Shown here: piece by piece, positions 1 to 10,880 of the stretch
Numbering within the stretch: position 1 is the first letter of the stretch
How the letters are laid out: each line of letters begins with the position of its first letter
Assembly: GCA_003508835.1 (NCBI GenBank)
Contig: PUFA01000286.1
Span: forward strand, 124,001 to 188,000
From: Eonycteris spelaea
Lineage: Eukaryota > Chordata > Mammalia > Chiroptera > Pteropodidae
DNA: 64,000 bases
Direction of reading: 5' to 3'
Translations under genes and position numbers: made by a program
The notes under the pieces: model-generated
Told to the model about the DNA's origin: nothing
What the model saw: only the letters and a program-made list of their open reading frames with translations
The model's database searches: none

Positions 1-2085
1 GGTTCTCTAATCTCATCCTATGTACCAAGTGATAAATAGATAATCTGAATTGCCTACGTTATTGTTCCTAGAGGCGACTTGACATCTGCAGTGTGTGACG
101 CAAATGTGGAGGCTTCCAACATCTAAAAAGTGAGAAAGCGATTAGGCAAAACTGGCAGTTTTCAAGATTGTAATTCTTATGAATTATTTGGAATAAAGTA
201 TATATTCTGAACTCATCATTGTGATCAACAATGTGGCATGCTGTTTCAATACTGTGGTTCATTTGTTGCCATGAAGAGGACAGAGAAAATCTATAAACCT
301 CTGAGAAAATCCACAGCACATGCAAAGGAAACATTTTCTAAATACTAGTGTTCTTTAATCCAGAAATCCATTCAATGATTCAGTGCTAAAATTGGTATCT
401 GCTGTGAAGTCTAAGGAAGTACTTTAAATGGAATAGGAAGGGATTACCCTTCTTACCTGTCAGGCATGTGTCACATTTTTGATTTGGGCAAGTTGTTTAT
501 CCCAGTGTTCTTGACTGCGGTGAAGTTCTAAGTCAGCCACATACGATGTAGCTGTGTTGATGATGCGACCAGTTTTCAGCGCTGAAGAGCTGGTGGGAAA
601 AAACTGTGTAGAGATCCATGATCTCAAACTTACGCTCTTCATAAACTGCATGAACTGATATTAATACAGTGGCAGCTTTCTATTAGTTTATAGTAGTGGC
701 TCCTTAACAGATGTCCTTTGCAATTTTTTTGACAAGCAAAATAAAGGGCCAATTGACTTGAGTGTAGTGTCACATGTGAATGTGATATAAAGCATTATGT
801 AGTAGATGTCTCGTAATCTGTGTTCTCTGCAGCCCTTTGTATAATTGAATAAGAAAAAAGTTTTGGAATGCATATGGAAATAGAAACCGTTGCACAATGA
901 TGTTTCTGATGAGACACTGACACATAGGTGGAGCCTTAAAGCTAGGATCCAAATATGCTGAATCAGGAAGTTAGATCAGTCTCAGGAATAATGCTCGAGG
1001 CAGTGGCTTTCCATTGAGCCAAATCTATTTTTAACACTTCTGTTTGGTCATGTAGCTTCAAAGGCCTCTTATACGCCAGGTGATCAATAGATAATTTGCA
1101 TCACCAAAAGTATTGTTCTAATAGAGGACTTGACACCTGCAGTGTGTGAAGCAACCTTGGACACTTCCAACATTTACAAATTGTGAAAGCGATTAGGTAA
1201 AACTGGCAGTTTTCAAGGTTGTAATTTGTACGAAGTGGGTTCAAGCTGCCATGATTTGGAATGGAGTGTATATTCTGAAGAGAATTCAAACTGTTGTGAT
1301 AAACAATGTGGTATGCCGTTTCAATACTGTGGATTGTGTTGCCATGAAAAGGACTTTGAACACTAAACTTCAGAGAAAGTCCACAGCACACACAGAGGAA
1401 ACATTTTCTTAACACCTGTGTTTTGTAATGCTGAAGTCCATTCAATGATTCAATGTGAGAATTGGTGTATGATGTGCAGTCCTAGGTGGCACTCTAAAGA
1501 AGGAAGAGGAAGGGATTACAGTTCTTACCTGTAATGTGTGTAATTACATTTTTTTGATCTGAGCTAGTTCTTTACCCCATTGTTCTCAACTGAAGTGAAG
1601 TTCTAAGTCAATCTGAAACAAACATAGCTGTGCTGATGATGTGATCAGTTTTCAGTGTTGAAGAGCTGGTGGGAATCACTGTATAGAGATCCATGATCTA
1701 GGACTTACCATCTTCATAGACTGCATGAGTTGATACTAATACAATGGCATATTTGGTAGATTTTCATATCGGGCATTCTATATATTGCTTCTTTGCCAAG
1801 CCAAAAGAAAAGCCAATGTGACTTGTGGGTAGAGTCACTGGCAAAAGTGATGAGAAATCTTTCAGGTGAGAATATTTTTTTAATCTGTGTCTTCAGCCAC
1901 CTGTTCCTAATGAACGAAAACAATGTTTTGGAATGCCTATGGAAATTGAAACTGTTTCCCATAGATGTTTCTGATGAGACACCAACACACTGGTGGAACC
2001 TTAAAGCGTGGATCCGAATATGCTTAATCAAAAAGTTAGATCACTCTGAAGAAAATGCTTGTGTTACACCTGTCCATGTGTTTGT
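1..2085. repeat. 1.07-kb tandem unit, copies A and B
   Basis: Two tandem copies of a ~1.07-kb sequence; the first is cut by the window edge. Repeated landmarks include the 'gcctatggaaat' stretch (copy B near 1,937), a 'ccttaaagc..ggatcc' stretch (near 935 and 2,002), 'gacttgaca.ctgcag' (near 75 and 1,128) and 'tttcaatactgtgg' (near 245 and 1,320). The landmark 'tatgctgaatca'/'tatgcttaatca' recurs 1,064 bases apart. The same unit returns from 49,045 to 55,350. No long open frame runs through either copy. The minus-strand frames at 1,101-1,445 and 1,714-2,031 have partial counterparts in other copies but no recognisable domain. Splice-like signals on the minus strand are reported separately. 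Family unrecognised. Confidence 0.85.
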
Positions 2086-5000
2086 CTGTGGCTAAATGTG
2101 TGTGATAGATGTGGTCATTTGATATCCAGGTGGGTGGAAATATGTGAGTGCCCTCGTGTGTGTGACTCCTTGAACACTTCTATGAGTTTTATGAAATTCA
2201 TGTTTGTTTAATGATGTGGAAGCATTGTCCATCCACTTCGTGTGAGAAAGGAAAAGAAATACACTCGATAAGATCCCAACTGCCACACGCCCAAGGCCAG
2301 ATTCATTATATGGAGCTTCATATGCTGTCTCCCTCAACCATCGGGTTCCCCGCAGCCTCCTCAGGCCAGCATCCAGGTCAGGACCAGAATCTCCTGTACT
2401 CAGGAGTGGCTTACACACTTGACATCAGAAATTCAGGAAGGCCCTATCCTCCTTTGGCCACAGCTTGATCCATGGCCCAAGAGTCTGAGAAGTTGACTGG
2501 CTATGGCGTCTTCCAGGTATTTTCCTCTGTAGTGATTAGGAAAAGTTTCATTAGCCCCAAGGTTATCTCGGCCTTCACCCTTCCTTTTTTACTTCAAGCA
2601 TTGAATTTTAGTTACCTTGTAAAAAGATGTGCAATATGACCCGCATTTCCAGTGGCCAGCCATATCATGTGTGAATTCCAGACATCTCCGCAATGGACCT
2701 AGAGACCTTGCCACACACAACAGCCACCAATTGATTCTCTGGCACCTATCTCCCTCCCCCAACTACCTTCTCATTTGAAGTCTGAAAAGAATTGACCCAG
2801 TGATTCATTGAGCAGGGTTTGCCTCAGGGAAGGCCTTAAATCCTGTACTGTCCTGTAAAGAATACTGATTGTTCCTGGGGAGCAATCACGATAGAGTTTT
2901 AGACAGAGGGAATCACCTCCACAGGGCAAGATTCTGAGAACGTTGGTATCCGCTTAGGTCCCAGGGAGGCCTTATTTAGCCCGAGACCAATAGAACAAAT
3001 TGCTCCCTTGAACCCTTTGTTCTCCATAAATTTTTTCATTGCTCTCCATGGTTGAACAATTCTAAACATATTGAGAACAGGTCTTGAGTGTCCCTCTGTC
3101 AGCACCATCACAGCCTTATTTTCTTTTCCCTATTTCTTGGTCCCCTATTTCAGAATGGATCACCCTGACCCTCATTTGTTTCTGGAAAAGCTGACTTCTC
3201 AGGAAGAGTCAAACACACCCTTTTGGATTCCTTCTAGTTTTCAAAATGCAGGAGGAATGTGACAGAGATGGTCTCAGAAAACACTGAGACACCGGGATTT
3301 CCACTCCATTTCAAATGACATTCAGGTGACTCCAATAGTGTCCGCTAGCCATCTCTGCAGCAAGATGGAAAAGGATCCCAGCTAATCAAAAATATCCCAG
3401 TGTGTCGAGAAATCTGTCATCAGGAAAATGCCAGAGTAGGATTTGGCACCACCATAAGTCGCAGACTGTCCATTGGACTCATTGAAACCTATTAGGGCTA
3501 CGTGGCATTAATACCCTTACCAACATATCAGGGAACTGCATTCTACTCCAACATCTGTCACCTGTGTGGGGCGCTTGATACCCTCTGCCTGCTGTGTCAC
3601 TTTGTCCCCAATGCTGAGCCTCTTACACACATATTGTTCTCCCTCTACTGCACTTAGTTACTGATCCACACCAGTCTCATATCTGAGGCTCTGAATTGTC
3701 TTTTTTTGTGTTTGTTTTCCCATGTCTTGCTCTCCTTTTCAGTCCACATTGGAGCAAAATCATAAGGGCCCTATTCCTTGCAGTCTAACATAGTTCCCTT
3801 CATTGATGGCAAAGGGAATTGTTTGAAAGGGCCAGCCTCAAAATTAATGTGTGAGTTTAAGAACTCCTCAGTGGCAGATGCCTGAATTTCAGACAGAACT
3901 CACGTATGAAACTCCCAGGGCTGTCTGGAAATCACACACTTCCAGAGTAAACAACAATGGGTGAACTGGCCAGTTGCCCTAAAAGGACAGCTTATGGCAT
4001 CTTGACAAATAGAATGCAGATGCAACCATGATAGGAGAGGCAAGGAAGTCAATGTGGCAGGGGAGGTGGACCTCCTAGCAGGCTGGCAGATAATGGCTGA
4101 ACCTTGGCACAGGACAGTACAGGCATCCTGAGCCATGGTTCCCCTGGGGAACCCAGGAGCACTGGGCTTGTGAAGATTTGGTGGCCAATGCCTTTAGTAT
4201 GCCCTTTGCTCAAGCTGGTTAGGTGGTAGAGCAATACACTGGTGGTGGCTCCAGGAGGATTCTGGTATTGATAGCAGCCCAGCTCTACGTGGTAGTTGAC
4301 CTTGCTGTTTTTATTTCAGGACTCACAAATGCCACACTGGCAGTGAAATGATGCTGCTAACCCATGGCCTGTTCAAGGCTGTTATCGACAGGGTGGTAGG
4401 CATGGGTGGTAGGCATGAAGTAACCAAGTGAGTTGGCCTTTTATTTTTAACGCCCTGGGTGCCTGGACTGGAAAGGACCTGGAATTTGGAGGTCTGTGAG
4501 TCACTGCCCTGCCCCCACCCTGAAAAATGGAACCTGTGTAAACCCCAAAATTCTACCGGGTAGCAGGCAGGTGGCTTCCAGTCTCACAGTTACCCTGAAC
4601 TTCCTGGTCCCTGACATTCTTGCTCTTGCCCCAGGTCTCCTGACTGATTTGGAAGTGAACAATAGCTACTTTTCCCTCCCTCTCACCCCCCACTGGAGCT
4701 TCTTCTCTGAGTCTGGCTCTGTCGTTCCTATACTCTTCTGTAAACTAGTCACAGCCAGGCCTAGGCCCCTTGGAAACCACAAGGGGAGCTCTGAGTCAGA
4801 TGGGACCACTGAGTAGGTTTTCAACTCCTTAGGATCCATTGATTGGTGAGGTGAGTTTGCCAGTCAGCGTTCCTTGGAGGCAGGACTAGCTGGCAATTAC
4901 TCACAGCTGTTTTCCATCGAATTGATTAGGGTCAGGCTTGGGGCACTCTTCTCCTTCTTTCCTCCAATGTCTCTTCCTCTAAAGTAGCAGCCCTACTCTT

Positions 5001-5720
5001 TTTCCAGATGTCTTATTCAATTTTCCTTGTAACCTCATCTTCCAAGTCTGTTCCCAGGGCCCTTCACCTTCTTTGTCTTCTACACATCCCATTTTATTCT
5101 CACTCCATGTTTCCGTACTCCCTTGCTGCCAGTTCTACCAACCTTCCTTCTCTCATTTCACCTTCTTCCTTACCCAATCTAAACACCTGTGATCCTTACA
5201 TACCTATACCAACACAGGTGGCCCATTTTCCTCTCCCCCACCCATACTGTGGACAGTTTGTTTCCTCACAGCAGGGCTTTAGACCCCACAAAAGAACGAT
5301 GCTCCTGGGACCTTGGCTGCTCTAAAACCTATTACACAGCCAGGCTGGGGCAGACAGGGACTGGGTCCTGGAAACAGCGGTTTTGGCTTTATGTTATTAT
5401 GACTGGTCAACACCTCAGAAAGTGAGACCTGACGTCCCCACCACCAACCATGCTGCCAGGCACACTCTCTTTCCTCCTGAGCCAGGAAGTCACAGGGCTG
5501 AAGAGACCAAGCTAGGCCCAGTTGTGAAGGCTGCCAAAGGAAAAGAACTCTGGAGGCCTTAAGGGCCCTGTTGGGAGTCCTGCTTGACTTCAAGGTTCTT
5601 CATGTGTCTGTATCATAGATGCAAATCATGGCTTGCCTCAATATTCCTCTCGCTTTGGGTGTGGTCCACCTGTTCTATGTCCCTCATTCCCTAAAGCACT
5701 GAGCTCAAATAGGTTTCTGG
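2086..5720. repeat. ~3.65-kb macrosatellite unit 1
   Basis: First unit of a tandem repeat. The landmark 'gatatcc.gg.ggtggaaatatgtga' begins at 2,121 here, 5,807 in unit 2 and 9,446 in unit 3, giving periods of 3,686 and 3,639 bases. Collinear blocks can be followed across units, for example 'gacccgcatttccagtgg' (near 2,640 and 6,325), 'gtgtcgag.aatctgtcat' (near 3,405 and 7,082) and 'aacacctgtgatcct' (near 5,182 and 8,823). Open frames reach only ~106 codons and are not kept in register between units, so this is treated as non-coding satellite. No homeobox or other known macrosatellite-encoded domain was seen. Confidence 0.88.
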
Positions 5721-8700
5721 CTTTGAGTTGACAATGTCCCTGTATGTCTTCCAGTGTGGATGATTTGTCTGTGTCTAAATGTGAGTGATATAAAGATGTG
5801 GTTGTGTGATATCAGGCAGGTGGAAATATGTGAATTTTCTCATGGGTGTGACTCCTTGAACATTTCTATGACAGTTCTATGGAATTCACATTTGTTTAAT
5901 GATGTGGAAGCATTGGTCATCCATTTTGTGTGAGTAAGGAAAAGAAATGCACCTGATAAGATGCCAAATGCCATACGCCCGAGCCCAGATTTATTAGATG
6001 GAGCTTCCTGCCTGTCTCCCCACAACCATTGGGTTACCTGCAGCCTGCTCAGGCCAGCATCCAGGTCAGGTCTAGGATCTCCTGTCCTCAGGAGATGGCT
6101 GACACGCTCACCATTGGGACGAAGGGGGCCCTGTCATCCTGTTGCCACAGCTCAGTCCAGGGCCCAGGTGGTTGAGAAGGTGACTAGCTTGGCATCTGTC
6201 AGATGTTTTCCTCTGTAGTGAGTGGAGAAAATTTTCATTAGCTTTAAGGTTACCTCAAACTTTGCCCTTCCTTTTTTACTTCACATATGTAATTTCTAGT
6301 GACCTTGTAAAATGGTGTGCAATGACCCGCATTTCCAGTGGCCAGCTATTGCATGTGTGAATTCCAGAAATCTAAGCAGTGAGCTCAGAGACCTTGTGAC
6401 ACACAGCAGCCATCAATTGATTCTCTGGCACCTTTCTCCCTCCAACACCCCCATTCTTATTTGAAGTCTGAAAAGAATTGACGTAAAGATCCACTGAGCA
6501 AGGTTTCCCTGGGGATGGCCTCACATCCTGTGCTGTCTTTAAAGGAAATCGAATTGTTTCTGGGAAAGTAATCACAATAGAATTTCAGACAGAGGGAATC
6601 CCATTGACAGGACAAGATTATGAGAAATTTGTCATCTGCCTAGGTTTCTGTAAGATGTTATTTAGCCCGAGGCCAACAGAACAAATCTCTCCCAAGTACC
6701 TTTTGTTCTCCACAAATTTTTCATTGTTCTCCAAGGTTGAACTATTTTAAATACATTGAGAAGAGATTCTGAGTGTCCCTCTGTCAGCAGCATCCCATCA
6801 TGCTTTTCTTTCCCTAATTGTCATTTTCCTATTCCAGACTGGATTACCCTGTCCCTCTTTGGCTCTGAAGGAGCCAACTTCTCAGGAAGAGCCGAATACA
6901 ACTTTTTGGAGTCCTTTTCATATTCAAAATGCTGGAAAAACATGATGGACATGGTCTCAGGAAATCTGAGGTACTGGGACTGCCATTTTGTTTCAAAGAT
7001 ACTCCAGTGACTCCAATTGTTTCTGCTAGGAGACTCTGTGACAGGATAAAAACCAACCCAACTAATCCAAATGTCCCAGTGTGTCGAGTAATATGTCATA
7101 AAGAGAAGCCAGATTAGGGTTTGGCGCCTCCAAACCAGCCACACTCTGTCCACTGGACTCAATGAAACCTAGCAGGGCTATGTGGCTTAACACTCCTACC
7201 AATATGCCAGGGCAGGCCTTTTATTCCAAAATCTTTCAACTGTGTGGGCTGCTTGCTTGGCATTTGCTGCCTGCTGTGTCACTTTCTCCCTAATCCTGAG
7301 CCCCTTAACATACATGTTCTCCCCCTATGCGCTTAGTCATATATCCACTCCAGTCTCATGTCTGAGGCTTTGTGTTTTTGTTTGTCAGTGTCTTGCTCTC
7401 CTTTTTAATTCCAATTAGAAGTGAAATCATAAGGGCCCTGTCCTTTCAGTCTGACAGAGTTCCCTTCCCTTGATGGCCAGGGTAATTGCTTGAAAGAGCC
7501 AGTCTCAAAATGAATGGATGCGTTTAGCATCTCCTCAGTGGCAGAGGCTTGAATTCCAGGTGGAATGCAGCTCTGAAATTTCCAGATCTGTAAGGCGACC
7601 ACTCGTCTCTGGATTAAACAGTGGTTGCTGGATCGGCCACTGGGCCAAAGAGGATAGCCTCGGCAAATAGAAAACAGAAACGACCATAATTAGGGAGGCC
7701 AAGGAACTCAATGTGCGTCAGTGGAGGTGGGCCTCACAGCAGGTCTACAGCTAATGGCTTCATCCTGGCAGAGGACACTGCAGTTGTTCTCACCCTTGTT
7801 TCCCCTGGGGAGTTCAGAAGAACTGGGGCTTGTGGGGAATGAGTGGCCAGTACCTCTAGTTTGTCCTTTGCTGAGGCTGAGAAGGGGTGGTGGGATAGGC
7901 TCATGGTGGTTCCGCGATGGTTCTATTATTGATGGAGGCCCTGCTATACATGGCAGTCTTGACCTGCTGTTTTCATTTCAGGACACACAAATGCCAAACA
8001 AGCAGTGAAATGAGGCTGGTAACCTACAGCTTGGTCAAGGCTGTTATCACCAGCAACCCGCAAGCAGGACAGTAGGCATGAAGTTACCAAGTGTCATAGA
8101 AGATCCAGGATAAGAGGTGGTTTTATTTAGAATGCCCTGGGCGACTGACCAGGAAAGGGCCTGGTATTTGAAGGTTTGTGAGTCACCCGCCCCCAACCCT
8201 GAAAAATGGAACCTGTGTAAACCCCAAAATTCTGCCAAGCAGTGGGCAGGTGTGCTTCCAGTCTCATAGGAACACTGAAGTTCCTGCTAACTGACATTCT
8301 TGCTCTTCCCCAGACCTTTTGATTAATTCAGAATTGAACAGGAACTACTTATTCCTCCCTCATGGAGCTTCATCTTGAATCTGGCTTTGTCCTACCTAGA
8401 AACTACTCACCACCAGACCTAGGGCACTTGGAAAACCCAAGGGGAGTTCTAGGAGGGAAGTGACCATTGGATAGGACTTCATTTCTACCGGGTCCATTGA
8501 TTGGAAGAGATGAGATGTCCAATCAGCACTCCTTGGAGGCAGGACTAACCGAATTAATCACAGATGTTGTCCATCAAATTGATTAGAGCCAGGCCTATGG
8601 CACTCTCCTCCTCCTTTATTCTACTATCTCTTCCCCTAAAACAGCAGCCCCACTTTTTTTCCAGATGTCTAACCTCAGCTTCCAAGTCCACGCCCAGGGC

Positions 8701-9350
8701 CCTTCCACTTTCTTGGGCCTCTATGCAGCCTATTCTCTTTCTACTCCATGTTTGCATACTCCCTTGCTGCCATTTCTACTGTGCTCCCTCCTTCATTTTG
8801 ATGATCTTCCTTACCCCTCTAAACACCTGTGATCCTCAGCTACCTGTTCCAACACAGGTGGCTAATTCTCCCCTTATCCACCCTCACTGTGGACAATCTG
8901 CCCACAGCAGACCTTTAGACCTCCCAAAAAACACCCTGTTCCTGGGACCTTGGCTGCTCTCAAGCCTACTACCCATCCAGGCTGGCACAGACAGGGACTA
9001 GGTCCTGGAAACAGAGGTTTTGGTTATATGTTATTTCACCTGGCCAGCACCTCAGAAAGTGAGACCCACATTTCTCCACCAGCCATGGTGCCAGACACAC
9101 TCCCTTTTCCTCCTGAGGCCAGAAATTCACAGGACTGAGGAGACCAAGCTAGGCCCAGTCATGAAGGGTACCAACAAAGAAAGGCTTCTGGAGTCCTCTA
9201 TGACTTCATTGGTCTTCATGTGTCTGCATCAAAGAGGCAAAGCCATAGCCTGCCTCATTTTCCCACCTGCTTTGGATGTGGTTGACCTGTTCTATGTCCC
9301 TCAGTCCCTAAAAACTGAGCTCAAATAGGTTTCTGGCTGAGAGTTGACAA
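5721..9350. repeat. ~3.65-kb macrosatellite unit 2
   Basis: Second full unit, collinear with unit 1 throughout and only moderately diverged by eye. The longest frame (8,564-9,001, 145 codons, plus strand) falls in a pyrimidine-rich stretch. The homologous stretch of unit 1 (5,008-5,325) is open for only 105 codons with a different start, so a conserved protein is unlikely. The unit is joined head-to-tail to units 1 and 3. Confidence 0.88.
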
Positions 9351-9889
9351 TGTCCGTGTGTGTGTGTGTGTGTGTGCGTGCGTGCGCGCGCGCACGCGCA
9401 CGCATGCGTGTGTCTAAATGTGAGTTATATAGAGATGTGGTTTGTGATATCCAGGCAGATGGAAATATGTGAGTGCATGCGCGTGTGTGACTCCTTGAAC
9501 GTTTCTCTGAGAGTTCTATGAAATTCATGTTTGTTTAAAGATGTGAAAACATTGTTCGTCCACTTTGTGTGAGTGAGGAAAAGAAATGCACCTGATAAGA
9601 TTCCAACCGCCACACACCCAAGACCAGCTTAATATGCTGTCTCCCCACAACCATCAGGTTACCTGCAGCCTGCTCAGCCCAAAATACAGGAGAGGACCAG
9701 AATCTCCTGTCCTCAGGAGTTGGCTGACATGCTTGCCATCAGGGACCAAGAGAGGCCCTATCCTCCTGTTGCCCCAGCTTGGTCCAAGACCCAGCTGACT
9801 GAGAAAGTGACTGGCTGTGGTGTCTCTCAAGTGTTTTCCTTCGTAGTGACTTGGGAAAGTTTCATTAGCTCCAGGGTTACATCTTCCTT
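9351..9889. repeat. ~3.65-kb macrosatellite unit 3, truncated
   Basis: The first ~540 bases of a third unit follow the same order as units 1 and 2 up to 'tttcattagctccagggttac'. Homology then stops abruptly where a TG...CA-bounded LTR begins at 9,890. The loss of the remaining ~3.1 kb is therefore linked to the retroviral insertion or a later rearrangement at it. Confidence 0.85.
9356..9412. repeat. (TG)n/(CG)n alternating purine-pyrimidine tract
   Basis: About 57 bases of uninterrupted alternating purine and pyrimidine: GT repeats, then a GC-rich core of GCGC/GCAC, then GCATGCGTGT. It lies at the start of macrosatellite unit 3. The homologous spot of unit 2 (near 5,740) has only short TG runs, so the tract expanded in this copy. 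Confidence 0.95.
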
Positions 9890-10306
9890 TGATGCAGAAA
9901 ATTTGCAAAAACTCAGACCAGCGAATAATCAAGAAGCACCTGGAGGTTTGGAATCACTCAATTTATTATGCCTATGGTCCCAGAAGAGCTTGTGCTCTGA
10001 AAATCTGGGCCCAAGGCTTAGGGGCAATTTTATTTTTATACTCACATTGTTACAGTTAGTATGGTTTGATTAAAGACCCCTGAAATTGCTATGGGTTACA
10101 GGCAGTGACAAATCATTGGATTTTTTTTTTATCTAACAAGCACTAAAGCAATACATCTTTTCCAGCAAGTACTAAAGCAATACATCTTTAGGAGAGGACA
10201 AGTTCTCAGTTTACCCCAAGATCTCTGGCCTTGCAATGAGCATGTTTACAGAACAGAAAAGAGTTTATTAGAAATGTTGGCCAATTAAGAGGGAAATTCC
10301 TCTTCA
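9890..10306 (-). mobile_element. Endogenous retrovirus LTR (3' LTR, minus strand)
   Basis: On the minus strand a 417-base LTR reads TGAAGAGG... to ...CTGCATCA, with the canonical TG/CA ends. It contains a TATA-like 'gtataaaaataaa' about 265 bases in (plus coordinates ~10,030-10,043) and an AATAAA signal (plus coordinates 9,962-9,967). A U5-like tail of ~70 bases follows. A purine-rich tract lies immediately outside its 5' end at 10,307-10,325, and envelope-like sequence lies beyond that, as expected for the 3' LTR of a provirus in minus orientation. It truncates macrosatellite unit 3. Family not named. Confidence 0.8.
9962..9967 (-). promoter_or_regulatory. LTR polyadenylation signal
   Basis: AATAAA on the minus strand, about 75 bases downstream of the TATA-like element and about 70 bases before the LTR end. 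This is the usual R-region placement. Confidence 0.6.
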
Positions 10307-10325
10307 TTCCCTTTTTTTTTTTTTG
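10307..10325 (-). other. Retroviral polypurine tract
   Basis: On the minus strand a run of A followed by GGGAA abuts the TG of the LTR. This is the expected site and composition for plus-strand DNA priming in a retrovirus. It supports the LTR boundary chosen. Confidence 0.65.
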
Positions 10326-10369
10326 GTGCCCTTTAAATTTGTATAGGGCATCAACCTCTTGAAATCCCT

Positions 10370-10880
10370 GGGCTAGCAGCTCATACTTCCACAGCTAAGG
10401 ACCTTTGTTGCAGTCTCTATAATGGAGGAAGCTGACCGAACAATAAGAGGCACAAGGAAAGGGAGAAGGAGGTATGTCCTAAAGAAGAGGAGTACTGCTC
10501 CAACTAAGGTTTTAAAGCCTCCAAAAGTAGAGAACTAACCTCCAAAGAGGCTATTAGGGTCCCACCTTTTCCAACTCGGAATGGGTACATGAGCTTTTTT
10601 TCTTCTTTTTTTTAATATTAGTAGCTTTATCAGTTAGCCTGGTCGTTATCATCTATTTGGAGACAACAGTTGGATTGGTTAAACTTTCTGCATACTCTTC
10701 CTTCCACTAACAAGTAATCTGAAGCTAACTGGTTTTGATATATTGCCACATACATTTGAGACTGTTGTGTCACCAGGAGTTTTAGGGCCGGGGCTGTCTG
10801 GTTTGTAATGATTTCTAGTACTACCTGTAACCTGATAATTCGAATAAGCTTGTATATGGGAGTCCAATAACTCTAGCTTC
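10370..10880 (-). pseudogene. Broken retroviral env, transmembrane subunit remnant
   Basis: Minus-strand remnant of an endogenous retroviral envelope transmembrane subunit. In order it shows a heptad-like helical stretch (about 10,740-10,860) leading into a '[10 protein letters not shown]'-like helix, and a disulfide motif [10 protein letters not shown] (C-x7-CC, near 10,700). After a frame change and an in-frame stop comes a W-D-P-N pre-membrane segment and a long hydrophobic membrane span (about 10,430-10,530) with a short tail. The C-x7-CC spacing and pre-membrane style resemble class I elements related to ERV3/HERV-R. That assignment is from memory and tentative. Surface subunit, pol and gag were not found. 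At least one frameshift and several stops make it non-functional. The 85-codon frame at 10,679-10,936 is mostly a shadow of it in another frame. Confidence 0.75.

Noticed and set aside
1960..2000. C/D-box snoRNA-like motif (TGATGA near a CTGA-type box) repeated in the 1.07-kb units
   Set aside because: The two boxes are only a few bases apart, no terminal stem is visible, and the D box is not kept in all copies.
8564..9001. 145-codon frame in macrosatellite unit 2, and the 145-codon frame at 29,173-29,610
   Set aside because: They lie in homologous pyrimidine-rich stretches but are not in a common frame, and their translations do not match each other or a known family.
2086..9889. D4Z4/DUX4-like macrosatellite with a coding unit
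   Set aside because: Unit length is similar (3.6 kb), but no homeobox frame or high GC content is present in any unit.
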